The position numbers and the translations under genes were made by a program. Below are positions 37,106-46,198 of a DNA stretch of 64,000 nucleotides, one piece after another. Within the stretch, counting starts at the first letter, position 1, and the number at the start of each line of letters is the position of its first letter. The notes beneath the pieces were generated by a model. That model ran no database searches. It was not told the origin of the DNA and saw nothing but the letters and a program-made list of their open reading frames with translations. This DNA comes from Microvirga sp. TS319 (GTDB lineage Bacteria; Pseudomonadota; Alphaproteobacteria; Rhizobiales; Beijerinckiaceae): NCBI RefSeq assembly GCF_041276405.1, contig NZ_JBGGGT010000002.1:4024501-4088500 (forward strand). The letters are read 5' to 3'.

Positions 37106-38656
37106 TCACCCCGTCGCGAACAGGTCGCGGGTGTCCGGCGCGGCGACCGGCTCCTCGAAGGCGTTCGGATCTCCCGGACCCGTCTCCCAGCCCAGATCCG
37201 GCAGAGCGATGATGCGAAGCCCGCGCGGGTCGTTGCGGGTCACGACGATGTTGCGGCTCTCCATATAGGCGATGAGACGGCGCGCACGGCCCGGCGAGCG
37301 GCTGCCGCAGGCGCGCGCGATCTCGCCGTCCGGCGGGCACGCGGAGCTTTCCATCGCGGCGCGGGCGAGCAGCAGATAAACGCCCTGAATGTCCTCCTCC
37401 AGCGCGCCCGCGAAGGCGACCGCGCGGTCCCATTCGGTGCCCTCGGCCGTCGCCGTATCGACGCCCGCGCGGGCGACCGCGAGGCGGCGGCGGAAAGTGT
37501 TGAGATTCAAGGGCTCGCCGGGAATGCGGCGGATGCGGCAGCGCACGAGGAAATCCTGATAGAGCACAGCCACGGACCGGAAGGCGGCCTCGGGATCGTC
37601 CAGGATCTCGCGCAGGATCGCATCGAGAGCCGCCTCGCGCTCAGCCTTCGTCTCCGCAGTGACCTCCTCGGCCTGGGGCTCCGGCGTGGCCGCCGCGCGG
37701 GTGCGGGCGAGCTGGGCCAGAAGATCGTTGGTGGACGGCGCCGGCGGCGGAGGCGGGGTGCGGCGCGGCAGGGCCGGGCGGGCGGCCATCTCGTCCTCGC
37801 CGGCCTTGAAGATGAGGTCGCGCGCATCCTCCCTCTGCTGCTCGGGCAGCGGCATGAGCTTGAAGGAGCCCGAGCGGGCGGCGGTCTCCACCTCGCCGAT
37901 GCGGATCGGCAGCGGGCGGCGCGAGAGCGCAGGGCCGAGCGCCACGAAATGGCCGCGCTCGAGATCGCGGAACATCTCGGCCTGGCGGCGCTCCATGCCC
38001 AGAAGGTCGGCGGCGCGGGCCATGTCGATATCAAGGAAGGTGCGGCCCATGAGGAAGTTCGAGGCTTCCGCCGCCACGTTCTTGGCGAGTTTCGCCAGAC
38101 GCTGGGTGGCGATGATGCCCGCAAGCCCACGCTTGCGGCCGCGGCACATGAGGTTGGTCATGGCCCCGAGCGAGACCTTTCTGGCCTCGTCCGACACCTC
38201 GCCCGCGGCGGCCGGGGCGAAGAGCTGTGCCTCGTCCACGACCACGAGCATCGGATACCAGAAATCGCGCTCCGCATCGAAGAGACCGCCCAGGAAGGCG
38301 GCGGCGCAGCGCATCTGCGCCTCGGCGTCGAGGCCCTCCAGGCTCAGGACCACCGAGACCCGGTGCTGGCGCACCCGGGCGGCGATGCGCTGGATGTCGC
38401 CCTCGCTGCGGGAGGCGTCCACCACCACATGGCCGAACCTGTCGGCGAGCGTGACGAAATCACCTTCGGGGTCGATGACGGCCTGCTGGACCAGGGATGC
38501 GCTCTGCTCGAGAAGGCGGCGCAGGAGGTGAGATTTGCCGGATCCGGAATTACCCTGGACGAGCAGACGCGTCGCCAGAAGCTCTTCCAGATCGAGCTGG
38601 GCCCTTTGTCCTCCGGGGGTGGAGGAAACCGCCCCCATGTCGATCCCGACCTTCAT
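37106..38656 (-). CDS. HerA-like ATPase (DUF87 family)
   Basis: This is a 516-residue P-loop protein. Walker A is GNSGSGKSH near residue 37, Walker B is MLVVVDEAQLF near residue 140, and IIATQRLAKL carries the sensor. A proline-rich linker (PPPPPAPSTND, ~295-310) precedes a C-terminal alpha-helical region with a winged-helix-like end. HerA/FtsK-type ATPases move DNA, often with NurA nuclease, but no nuclease partner is adjacent. Function here is unknown. Confidence 0.85.
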   Translation of the reverse strand: MKVGIDMGAVSSTPGGQRAQLDLEELLATRLLVQGNSGSGKSHLLRRLLEQSASLVQQAVIDPEGDFVTLADRFGHVVVDASRSEGDIQRIAARVRQHRVSVVLSLEGLDAEAQMRCAAAFLGGLFDAERDFWYPMLVVVDEAQLFAPAAAGEVSDEARKVSLGAMTNLMCRGRKRGLAGIIATQRLAKLAKNVAAEASNFLMGRTFLDIDMARAADLLGMERRQAEMFRDLERGHFVALGPALSRRPLPIRIGEVETAARSGSFKLMPLPEQQREDARDLIFKAGEDEMAARPALPRRTPPPPPAPSTNDLLAQLARTRAAATPEPQAEEVTAETKAEREAALDAILREILDDPEAAFRSVAVLYQDFLVRCRIRRIPGEPLNLNTFRRRLAVARAGVDTATAEGTEWDRAVAFAGALEEDIQGVYLLLARAAMESSACPPDGEIARACGSRSPGRARRLIAYMESRNIVVTRNDPRGLRIIALPDLGWETGPGDPNAFEEPVAAPDTRDLFATG

Positions 38657-38695
38657 CAGCCTCCCTCTTCCATGTTCGAAATTCGTTCCGGTCCT

Positions 38696-38720
38696 AGAGC
38701 ATCGGACCCGAAAGGGGAAT
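38696..38720. repeat. Half palindromic repeat unit (copy I)
   Basis: TAGAGCATCGGACCCGAAAGG matches the left end of the repeat family; no right arm follows. It lies upstream of the HerA-like gene. Confidence 0.5.
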
Positions 38721-38829
38721 GCCCTTCAGGCTCGATCCGCTAACACGGCAAGGCTCGTGAAAGTGCCCGGGACGGCGGGTTCCTCCACAGGCAAGCCCCG
38801 CTATCCCCAGGCATGACGCCGCAGGTTTG

Positions 38830-39132
38830 ATGGAAACCAGCCACGTTTCCGGCCACGACCAAGGCCAAGCTGGGATTCTCGCACAAGCTTCGGAGGAATC
38901 CGTGCCGCCGCATGTCCTGGCCCCTGGCGTCCTTTCCTTCCTGCCCGCCGGTCGGGACGTGCCGGTTTTCAAAGCGCTCGGTCGCCGCCCGATCCTCGAT
39001 CAAGGAGCCGATCTCGGCCCGCCCCCGGCCGCGGAGCAGCGGGCCGAGACCGTCTTCGAGACGACCGGGATCATCCTCGTTCTGCTGATCGTCCTCGGCG
39101 CCGCGTGGATCCTGATTCGCAGGCGGGTCTGA
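38830..39132 (+). CDS. Possible small tail-anchored membrane protein
   Basis: This frame would encode 100 residues. The first 75 are unremarkable and polar, and the last 25 are a clear membrane helix with a basic end (TTGIILVLLIVLGAAWILIRRRV). GC at third codon positions is high in the second half. No family is recognised and minus-strand frames overlap, so it remains uncertain. Confidence 0.4.
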   Translation: METSHVSGHDQGQAGILAQASEESVPPHVLAPGVLSFLPAGRDVPVFKALGRRPILDQGADLGPPPAAEQRAETVFETTGIILVLLIVLGAAWILIRRRV

Positions 39133-39149
39133 GATGCATGAGGTCCACG

Positions 39150-39312
39150 CTCTCGAGCACTTCTTCACGGAAAAACCGGTCCCCGCTTCCCGCGTTCGGT
39201 GCCTTCCAGCATCCGACGTGGAATCGAATCCACATCCGATGCTGTAGGTCTATGTTCTTGTGAGCATCTTTTCACGCAAAACCGGTTCCCACTTTTGCGT
39301 TCGGTGCTCTAA
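39150..39312. repeat. Cluster of three palindromic repeat units (copy J)
   Basis: Units are 39154-39192 or so (GAGCACTTCTTCACGG...CGTTCGGTGCC), 39208-39246 (CAGCATCCGACGTGG...CACATCCGATGCTG) and 39261-39312 (GAGCATCTTTTCACGC...GCGTTCGGTGCTCTAA). The final CTA is the stop of the minus-strand MFS gene. Confidence 0.75.
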
Positions 39313-40817
39313 TCGGCGATCGCCGCTTCCGCCGCCCTCGCGGCGCCGCCGCGCAGGGGCCGCTCCTCCATGGCGAACAGGAAGGCCAGCGCCAGGCCGA
39401 AGCCCGCGACGGCGGCGACGAAGACATAGGCGAAGATGCTGCCGAGATCGATGCCGCTCTGCGCCGCCGCGCCGGCCAGGCTCTCGAAGCTCGCCGCTCC
39501 CGAGAGCCCCGCGCCGCTGAGCACGATGGCGCCGAAGACCGCCACGATGAGGGCGCCGCCGAGGGACCGGAAGAAATTGGCCGTTCCCGTAGCGGTGCCG
39601 AGTTCGTGCGGCAGCACCGCGTTCTGAATCGCGACCGTCGAGACCGGAAGCAGCGTGCCGAGCCCGATGCTGATGACCGCGAGCAGAACCTCGACCATGA
39701 CGAGAGGCAGGGTGTGGGCGAAAGCCGCGAGCAGGCCGGTCGCCACCATGGCGACGAGGAGGCCGATCATGGGCAGGCGCTTGTAATGTTTCACCCTGGC
39801 CATGCTGCGCCCGGAGATCGTGGCGCCGCAGACGGTGCCGGCCATGAGCGGGATGAGCGCCAGCCCCGACATGGAAGCGGAGAGACCGCGCACGGCCTCG
39901 AAATAGACCGGCAGATAGATGGTGAGCCCGATATAGGTGCCCATGCCGAAGCAGGCGGAGAGCACGCCCATGCGCACGACGGGATTGTGCAGCACGCCCG
40001 GCGGGATCAGGGGCTCCGGCGCGAGGCGCATGCGGATCGCGAACAGGCCCCACAAAACCAGTGAGCCCAGGACGAGGCCGAAGATCGGCAGGGAGAGCCA
40101 GGGATAGCGCAGGCCGCCCCAGCTCAGGGCCAGGAGCAGCGAGACCGTGGCGCTCACGAGCAGCAGGGCGCCGAGGAGGTCGAGCTTGTGGGGGCGGTCG
40201 TGGCGCGGCAGTTTCTTGAGGCTGTGGGAGACCAGGAAGAAGGCGACGAGGCCGAGCGGCAGATTGATCCAGAAGATCACCGACCAGTGCAGGTGCTCCG
40301 CGAAGAACCCGCCGAGCACCGGGCCGATGAGGCTCGACGTCATGAAGACGCTGGCGAAATAGACCTGGTACTTTCCCCTGTCCCGGGGAGCCACGATATC
40401 TGCCACGATGGTCTGAGCAAGCGCGATGAGGCCGCCTCCCCCGAGACCCTGCAGGCCGCGCGCGAGAATGAGCATGAGCATGCTGGGCGCGGCCGCGCAG
40501 GCGATCGAGCCGAGGATGAAGATCACGATGCCGATCAGCATGGTGCCCCGCCGTCCGTGGCTGTCGCTGAACTTGCCGTAGAGCGGCGTGACCGCCGTGG
40601 AGGTCAGGAGATAGACCGTCACCACCCAGGGCAGGTGCTCGAGATCGCCGAGCTCGCGGCCGATGGTGGGCAGCGCCGTCGCGATGATGGTCTGGTCGAG
40701 GGCCGCCAGCAGCATCGCGAGCATGATGCCGACGATGATGGTGCGGATCTCGGCGTGGCTCAGGGCCGGAGCTGCATGGCCTCTCGTGGCCTTGGGGACT
40801 GGCTGATCCATCTTCAT
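39309..40817 (-). CDS. DHA2 family (14-helix) MFS drug exporter
   Basis: This is a 502-residue major facilitator. The early motif LDQTIIATALPTIGRELGD is motif D1 of DHA2 transporters, and GRRGTMLIGIVIF the loop 2-3 motif A. Helix 5 has GPVLGGFFAEHLHW (motif C), a mark of antiporters. It likely expels a toxic compound by proton antiport. The stop codon comes from a palindromic repeat. No regulator gene is adjacent. Confidence 0.9.
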   Translation of the reverse strand: MKMDQPVPKATRGHAAPALSHAEIRTIIVGIMLAMLLAALDQTIIATALPTIGRELGDLEHLPWVVTVYLLTSTAVTPLYGKFSDSHGRRGTMLIGIVIFILGSIACAAAPSMLMLILARGLQGLGGGGLIALAQTIVADIVAPRDRGKYQVYFASVFMTSSLIGPVLGGFFAEHLHWSVIFWINLPLGLVAFFLVSHSLKKLPRHDRPHKLDLLGALLLVSATVSLLLALSWGGLRYPWLSLPIFGLVLGSLVLWGLFAIRMRLAPEPLIPPGVLHNPVVRMGVLSACFGMGTYIGLTIYLPVYFEAVRGLSASMSGLALIPLMAGTVCGATISGRSMARVKHYKRLPMIGLLVAMVATGLLAAFAHTLPLVMVEVLLAVISIGLGTLLPVSTVAIQNAVLPHELGTATGTANFFRSLGGALIVAVFGAIVLSGAGLSGAASFESLAGAAAQSGIDLGSIFAYVFVAAVAGFGLALAFLFAMEERPLRGGAARAAEAAIAD

Positions 40818-41003
40818 CCTTCGCGGTTGGGCTAGCCCGTCTAGGAGATCGGCGCGGGTTTGTCTCAAATCCTTTTGCAGGGCAGATATGCGCCGGAAGT
40901 GGCGGCCGCCGGCTCCGGACGCACCGGAAGAGCGACGCCGTCGCTGGAGAGAACGGTTCACGCAACCGGGTGTTTCCCATGAGTGCCTGAAAGGACCGAC
41001 AGG

Positions 41004-41498
41004 ATGCTTCGAACCTGGAGTCTTGTGACCCTCGGTCTGGCTGCCCTGAGCCTGGGCCCCTCCTTCGCCCATGTCCTGGAGGCGCCGCCGCGCCTGATCG
41101 CGTGGCCGCCAGAGCTGTGGCGCGAGGCAACGGTCTTCAACGGCCAGTTCGCACTCTTCGCCCTCGTCGGCGGCCCTCTCGACGTCGCGGCCATCGCGGC
41201 AACGGCCTTCCTGGTCTTTCTGCTGCGGCGCGACCTGGAGCGCCGGAGGCCGGCCCTGGCAAGCTGCCTGCTCTTCGCGCTGAGCCTCGCCGTCTGGTTC
41301 GCCTGGGTCTGGCCTGCGAACAACGTGCTCGCCACGTGGCGGCCCGGACCAATACCCGAAGACTTTGCCGCGATCCGCGACCGGTGGGAGACGGGGCACA
41401 TGGCGGTGGCGGCCCTCAAGTTCATCGGCTTCGTGGCGACGGCGCTCGCGGTTGTGCCGCGCACAAGGCCCTTGCCCAAAACCTCGCGGTCACGCTAG
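41004..41498 (+). CDS. DUF1772-like membrane protein
   Basis: This is a 164-residue protein with about four membrane helices (TLGLAALSLGPSFAHVLEA at the start, ALKFIGFVATALAVV at the end). The conserved polar part NNVLATWRPGPIPEDFAAIRDRW with the ETGH motif resembles DUF1772 (anthrone oxygenase-like) proteins. AAGGA lies about 9 bases before the start. Function is unknown. Confidence 0.65.
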   Translation: MLRTWSLVTLGLAALSLGPSFAHVLEAPPRLIAWPPELWREATVFNGQFALFALVGGPLDVAAIAATAFLVFLLRRDLERRRPALASCLLFALSLAVWFAWVWPANNVLATWRPGPIPEDFAAIRDRWETGHMAVAALKFIGFVATALAVVPRTRPLPKTSRSR

Positions 41499-41524
41499 CT
41501 GGTTGTCTGTTTCGCACCGAGCCC

Positions 41525-42718
41525 ATGACCGTCCGCACCAAGCTCTCCCTCGCCCAGGCCCGCCGCATCGCCCTCGCCGCCCAAGGATTTCACGAGGCGC
41601 GGCCGGAGGGCGCGAATGCCCGCCACGTGAAACGCCTGCTGAAGCGCTCGCACCTTCTGCAGATCGATTCGGTGAACGTGCTGGTGCGCGCCCACTACAT
41701 GCCGCTGTTCTCCCGGCTCGGAACCTATGACCGGGATCTGCTCGAAAAGCTCGCCTATCATCGAAGGAAGCGGGAGACCTTCGAGTACTGGGGCCACGAA
41801 GCCTCTCTGATATCCCTCGATCTTCACCCTCAGTTCCGCTGGCGCATGGCGCGCGCCGCCAGGGGCGAAGGGATCTATGGCGGCCTCGCGCGATTCGGCC
41901 GGGAGAAGCGCGGCTTCATCGAGGAGGTGCGGCGGGAGATCCAGGCGCGAGGGCCCATCGGAGCCGGCGACCTCTCCATTGGCGGCAAGAGCCAGGGCGC
42001 CTGGTGGGGCTGGAGCGACGGCAAGCGCGCCCTCGAATGGCTGTTCTGGGCTGGAGAGGTGACGACCGCAACGCGGCGGGGCTTCGAGCGCATCTACGAC
42101 CTGCCGGAGCGGGCCTTGCCGTCGGACGTGCTGAACACGGCCACGCCCGCCGAGGATGAAGCACAGCGCGAGCTGCTGAGGCGCTCGATCCGCGCCCTGG
42201 GGATCGCCTCGGAGCGCTGCCTGCGCGATTATTTCCGCCTGGAGGCGCAGGACGCGAAGGCCCGCATCCCCGAGCTCGTGGAAGCGGGCGATCTCGTCCC
42301 CGTCACCGTCGAGAGTTGGAACGGGCCGGTCTACCTCGATCCGCAGGCGAGATTTCCGCGCCGGATCGAAGCACGCTCCCTCGTCTCGCCCTTCGATCCC
42401 ATCGTCTGGGAGCGCACGCGCACGGAGCGCCTGTTCGATTTCCGGTACCGGATCGAGATCTACACGCCCGCCGAAAAGCGCGAATTCGGCTATTACTGTC
42501 TGCCCTTCCTGCTCGGCGAAAGGATCGTCGGCCGCCTGGACCTGAAGGCCGACCGCTCCCGGGGCGCTCTCGTGGTCCACTCGATCCACCCCGAGGCCTC
42601 CATCGCGCCCGAGGAGATCGCCCCCGCTCTGAGCGAGGAGCTTCGCCTGATGGCCGAATGGCTGGGGCTGACCCGCATCGACGCGCCCAAGGCATGGCGC
42701 GGACGGCTCGGGCTCTGA
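41525..42718 (+). CDS. YcaQ-family winged-helix DNA glycosylase
   Basis: This is a 397-residue HTH_42/AlkX family protein. The catalytic Gln-x-Asp motif is present in LLQIDSVNVLVRAHY and the neighbouring YMPLFSRLGTYD and YWGHEASL segments match YcaQ. E. coli YcaQ unhooks interstrand DNA crosslinks and removes N7-alkylguanine. Three tandem winged helices fit the length. It is followed 14 bp later by a PAP2 gene on the same strand. Confidence 0.87.
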   Translation: MTVRTKLSLAQARRIALAAQGFHEARPEGANARHVKRLLKRSHLLQIDSVNVLVRAHYMPLFSRLGTYDRDLLEKLAYHRRKRETFEYWGHEASLISLDLHPQFRWRMARAARGEGIYGGLARFGREKRGFIEEVRREIQARGPIGAGDLSIGGKSQGAWWGWSDGKRALEWLFWAGEVTTATRRGFERIYDLPERALPSDVLNTATPAEDEAQRELLRRSIRALGIASERCLRDYFRLEAQDAKARIPELVEAGDLVPVTVESWNGPVYLDPQARFPRRIEARSLVSPFDPIVWERTRTERLFDFRYRIEIYTPAEKREFGYYCLPFLLGERIVGRLDLKADRSRGALVVHSIHPEASIAPEEIAPALSEELRLMAEWLGLTRIDAPKAWRGRLGL

Positions 42719-42732
42719 CCTTAAGGTCCGAC

Positions 42733-43527
42733 ATGGCCTCGCCGGATCGCCTCCCGCCCCTATTTCCGGCGGGCATGAACAGGTATTTCTCCCCCATCAG
42801 AAGCCTGTGGCTTCGCCTCCGGCTGAACGAAATCGGGCCGCTCGTCTCCATGGCCGCCTGCGGCCTGTTCGCCTGGGCCTTCATCGCGCTGGCCGGCGAG
42901 GTTCTCGAGGGCGAGACCCACGCCTTCGACAGCGTCGTCCTTTTGGCCCTGCGCAATCCCCAAAATCTCGCCGACCCCATCGGCCCCGGCTGGCTGGAGG
43001 AATCGGCACGGGACTTCACGGGGCTCGGCGGCTACGCGATCCTCACCTTACTGACGGCCGCGACGGTCGCCTATCTGCTGATGGCGGGAAAGCGCGCCGC
43101 CGCCCTGCTCGTGCTCGCATCCGTCATCGGCGGCGCTCTGCTCTCGGCAGGCCTCAAGCTCGGCTTCGAGCGGCCCCGGCCCGACCTCGTTCCCCATGCC
43201 ACGCGGGTCTACACGGCGAGCTTCCCGAGCGGCCATGCCATGCTGTCGGCCATCACCTATCTGACGCTCGGGGCCCTGCTCGCCCGGGTGGAGAGAAGCC
43301 GCCGCATCAAGGCCTTCATCATGGGTCTCGCCATCGTCCTGACTCTCCTGGTCGGGACAAGTCGCGTCTATCTCGGCGTGCACTGGCCGAGCGACGTGCT
43401 GGCCGGCTGGGCCGTAGGGGCGGCCTGGGCATCCCTCTGCTGGTTCGTGGCCCTGCAATTGCAGCGCAAGGGCCAAGTGGAGAAGCCGGGCGAGACCTCC
43501 CTTCCGCCCGAGGCCGACCGGACATGA
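42733..43527 (+). CDS. PAP2 family membrane phosphatase
   Basis: This is a 264-residue lipid phosphatase with six helices. The three catalytic motifs are KLGFERPRP, SFPSGHAM and SRVYLGVHWPSDV. It probably removes phosphate from undecaprenyl pyrophosphate or phosphatidic acid at the outer face of the inner membrane. The start at 42733 is uncertain (42775 is possible). Its stop overlaps the recX start (ATGA). Confidence 0.9.
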   Translation: MASPDRLPPLFPAGMNRYFSPIRSLWLRLRLNEIGPLVSMAACGLFAWAFIALAGEVLEGETHAFDSVVLLALRNPQNLADPIGPGWLEESARDFTGLGGYAILTLLTAATVAYLLMAGKRAAALLVLASVIGGALLSAGLKLGFERPRPDLVPHATRVYTASFPSGHAMLSAITYLTLGALLARVERSRRIKAFIMGLAIVLTLLVGTSRVYLGVHWPSDVLAGWAVGAAWASLCWFVALQLQRKGQVEKPGETSLPPEADRT

Positions 43528-44069
43528 CGGAGGACGAAAAGCCCGTCCGGAAGATCCCGGGAAAGGTCACCCCGGCCTATCTCCAGCGGGCGGCGCTCGC
43601 CTATCTCGAACGCTATGCATCCTCGGCCGAGAATCTGCGCCGCGTCCTCCGGCGCAAGGCCGACAGGCGCTGCCGCCTGCGCGGCGAGGATCCGGCGGCG
43701 TTTCACGACATGATCGACGAGGTGGTGGCCAAAAGCCTGCGCACTGGTCTTATCGACGACACCCGCTACGCGGAGGCCCGCGTGGCTACCCTACGCCGCC
43801 GCGGCGGTTCGGCGCGCGCCATCCAGGCGAAGCTCTCGGCCAAGGGCGTCGACCGCGGCACCATCGCGGCCGCGCTCGAAGGCGGCGAGGAGGAGGACGA
43901 GGACAAGGCCGCCCATGCCTTCGCCCGCCGCCGCAAGCTCGGTCCCTATCGCCCCGGCGAGCGAGCACCCTACCGCGACAAGGACCTTGCGGCCATGGCG
44001 CGCGCCGGGTTCCGCTTCGACGTGGCGCGCAGCGTCATCGAGGGCGAGGGAGACGATCCCCCCTCCTGA
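43524..44069 (+). CDS. recX: RecX family regulator of RecA
   Basis: This is a 181-residue protein with three-helix repeats: ALAYLERYASSAENLRRVLRRKA, GLIDDTRYAEARV and ARAIQAKLSAKGVDRGTIAAAL. RecX caps RecA filaments and limits recombination. It usually follows recA; here it is translationally coupled by ATGA overlap to a PAP2 gene and recA is not in the window. Confidence 0.88.
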   Translation: MTEDEKPVRKIPGKVTPAYLQRAALAYLERYASSAENLRRVLRRKADRRCRLRGEDPAAFHDMIDEVVAKSLRTGLIDDTRYAEARVATLRRRGGSARAIQAKLSAKGVDRGTIAAALEGGEEEDEDKAAHAFARRRKLGPYRPGERAPYRDKDLAAMARAGFRFDVARSVIEGEGDDPPS

Positions 44070-44079
44070 AGGAGCACAT

Positions 44080-44247
44080 CGTTCTTGCGGAAAACCGGAT
44101 CAACTTTTCGCTAGAGCAAATTGCATTCTGACGGGATCAGAATGCTTGCTCTTTCTCTTTGGCGAAGCATCGTTTTTCGCGAAAAACCGGTTCCCACTTC
44201 TTCGCACGATGCTCTAGCGCGGCCCGCTGGGTCCGCACGATGCTCTA
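44080..44247. repeat. Cluster of palindromic repeat units, including a second type (copy K)
   Basis: Units include 44083-44112 (AGCACATCGTTC...), a 40-bp hairpin at 44113-44152 and 44166-44247 (AGCATCGTTTTTCGC...GCACGATGCTCTAG plus GTCCGCACGATGCTCTAA). The terminal CTA is the stop of the minus-strand GNAT gene. Confidence 0.75.
44113..44152. repeat. Long hairpin of a different sequence type
   Basis: AGAGCAAATTGCATTCTGA and TCAGAATGCTTGCTCT are inverted around CGGGA. The stem is about 16-17 bp with one bulge. It sits inside the repeat cluster but shares only the AGAGCA ends with it; it may serve as a terminator for recX. Confidence 0.7.
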
Positions 44248-44793
44248 AGCCCCCGGATTGTCCCGCGCGAACATGATCATCGGATTGTCCTTGTAGGTCG
44301 TGCGCAGCAACTCCCGGTATCCGCATTTCTCCGCGACGCGGATCGAGGGCCGGTTCTCCGGAGCGACGATGCAGACGGTTCGCTCGCCTTCGAAGTGAGC
44401 ATCGCCCCAGGCGATTGCGGCGCGCACCGCCTCGGTGGCGTAGCCCTTGCCATGGGCATGGGGTGCGATCATCCATCCGACCTCGGGCAAGCCGTCGAAC
44501 GAAGGTTCGATATGGCGCTTGAAATCCGCGAAGCCGACCTCCCCCAGGAAGCGGCCGGTGGTCTTCTCCTCGACCGCCCAATAGCCGAAGCCCAGGAGCG
44601 CCCAATGTCCCACATAGCGAACGAGGCGGGCCCATATCTCCTCCCGGGTGAAGGGCCTGCCGCCGAGGAAGCGCGTCACCTCCGGGTCGCGCCAGAGCGC
44701 AAGACTTTCCGTGAAATCCGCGATGCCGTGCATGCGAAGGACGAGCCGCTCCGTCTCGAGCGTGGGAGCGGCGGAATGGGACGATATGGACAT
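44245..44793 (-). CDS. GNAT family N-acetyltransferase (RimJ/RimL type)
   Basis: This is a 182-residue protein. It starts with the ETERLVLRMHGIAD strand typical of the RimJ/RimL group, has GEVGFADF and VGWMIAPHAHGKGYATEAVRAAI (acetyl-CoA-binding Q/RxxGxG/A-like HGKGYA), and NRPSIRVAEKCGY at the end. The acceptor is unknown. The stop is supplied by a palindromic repeat. Confidence 0.85.
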   Translation of the reverse strand: MSISSHSAAPTLETERLVLRMHGIADFTESLALWRDPEVTRFLGGRPFTREEIWARLVRYVGHWALLGFGYWAVEEKTTGRFLGEVGFADFKRHIEPSFDGLPEVGWMIAPHAHGKGYATEAVRAAIAWGDAHFEGERTVCIVAPENRPSIRVAEKCGYRELLRTTYKDNPMIMFARDNPGA

Positions 44794-44858
44794 CGTGACA
44801 ATTTGCGGCGACCGCGGGCGCAATGCAATGGAGATGCGTTGCGTCGGCGGTCTCCTGT

Positions 44859-45497
44859 TTAGAGCAGCCCTGCCCCCACGTTCACGGCAAGAGCCAGGAT
44901 GGTGGTGTTGAACAGGAAGGCCAGCATCGCATGTGCCAGGCTCAGGCGGCGCATGCGCTTGGAGACGATCACCACGTCCGAGGTCTGGGCGGCTGCGCCG
45001 AAATTGAACGAAAAGTACAGGAAGTCCCAATAATCGGGCTTGTCGTCGTGCGGAAAGACCAGGCCTCTCCGCTCGCCTTCGTCGCCGTAATACTCATGGG
45101 CGTAGTGAATGGCATAGATCGTATGCACGAAGAGCCAGGAGCACAGGATCGTGACCCCGGCGACAGCCAGACGGAAAGCCTCCTGGCTGCGCGCAGTATG
45201 GATGCCCGACAGCTCGATCCCGATGGCCGCGAGACTGGCCACAGCCGCGGACAGGGTCAGGATCAGGAAGACCACCGCCTTTTCGTCCTCCTCCTCCGCC
45301 CGCTTTTGCATGATGGCCATCGTCGAGCGCGCAGCCATGATCCCGGCCAGGGTCAGGTAGCAGACGATGCCGACATCCCACGCCACCAGGAACCGCAAGA
45401 CCGCCCCCCAACTCTGCGGCAGGAGCGCGTAGACAACGATCGCCAGGACAGTCGAACCGAAGAGCCGGGGCCGCAGGCGGGATTTGAGATGAAGCAT
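44859..45497 (-). CDS. DUF1345 family membrane protein
   Basis: This is a 212-residue protein with five to six membrane helices. The long acidic loop with YYGDEGERRGLVFPHDDKPDYWDFLYFSF, here in natural order, is characteristic of DUF1345. Function is unknown. The start at 45497 (MLHLKSRLRP) is the likely one; 45542 is also open. Confidence 0.85.
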   Translation of the reverse strand: MLHLKSRLRPRLFGSTVLAIVVYALLPQSWGAVLRFLVAWDVGIVCYLTLAGIMAARSTMAIMQKRAEEEDEKAVVFLILTLSAAVASLAAIGIELSGIHTARSQEAFRLAVAGVTILCSWLFVHTIYAIHYAHEYYGDEGERRGLVFPHDDKPDYWDFLYFSFNFGAAAQTSDVVIVSKRMRRLSLAHAMLAFLFNTTILALAVNVGAGLL

Positions 45498-45620
45498 CGA
45501 CGTGTCTCGTTCGGCCGGGCTTCGGGGCCGACCCGGCGGCAACGCTGTTTTGCAGGCCCCGACTGGAGTCCCATGAGCTTTGTCCTACATCACCCCCGTC
45601 AACCTTCAAAGGAGATCGCG

Positions 45621-46043
45621 ATGAACCGCAAGGCAAGAGCCGTCTGGCAGGGTACGGGCAAGGACGGTTCCGGGCAGCTGACGTCGGATTCGGGCGTGCT
45701 GTCGTCCACACCCTATTCCTTCAAGACCCGGTTCGAGAACGAGAAGGGCACCAATCCGGAGGAGCTGATTGCCGCCGCGCATGCCGGTTGCTTCACCATG
45801 GCCCTTGCCTTCCAGCTGCAGGGAGCGGGCTTTACCCCGACGGAACTCTCGACCGAAGCCGCGGTGTCGGTCGAGAAGCAGGGCGACGGATTCGTGATCA
45901 CGAAATCGGCACTGACGCTCAAAGCCAATGTTCCGGGAATCGACCGCGCCAAGTTCGAGGAACTCGCCCGCACAGCCGAGAAGAATTGCCCGGTCTCGAA
46001 AGTGCTTAACGCCGAAATCACCATGGATTTCACCCTCGCGTGA
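45621..46043 (+). CDS. OsmC family peroxiredoxin
   Basis: This is a 140-residue protein with the two redox cysteines of OsmC: Cys57 in AAHAGCFTMAL and Cys123 in EKNCPVSKVL. It detoxifies organic hydroperoxides using lipoyl or thiol reductants. GGAG lies 7 bases before the start. It starts a plus-strand pair with the PRC-barrel protein. Confidence 0.92.
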   Translation: MNRKARAVWQGTGKDGSGQLTSDSGVLSSTPYSFKTRFENEKGTNPEELIAAAHAGCFTMALAFQLQGAGFTPTELSTEAAVSVEKQGDGFVITKSALTLKANVPGIDRAKFEELARTAEKNCPVSKVLNAEITMDFTLA

Positions 46044-46198
46044 ACCGACACGATTCCTATGATGGCCGGGCTCGTCCCGGCCATCATTTTTGAATGCTCG
46101 CGATTCTCTGGCCCGATCGACAGAACCAATTCCCACTTGGCCCGTTGAGACACCAAGCGGCGCTTCACGCCGTACTCTCACGCTTAGGAGGAATACTC

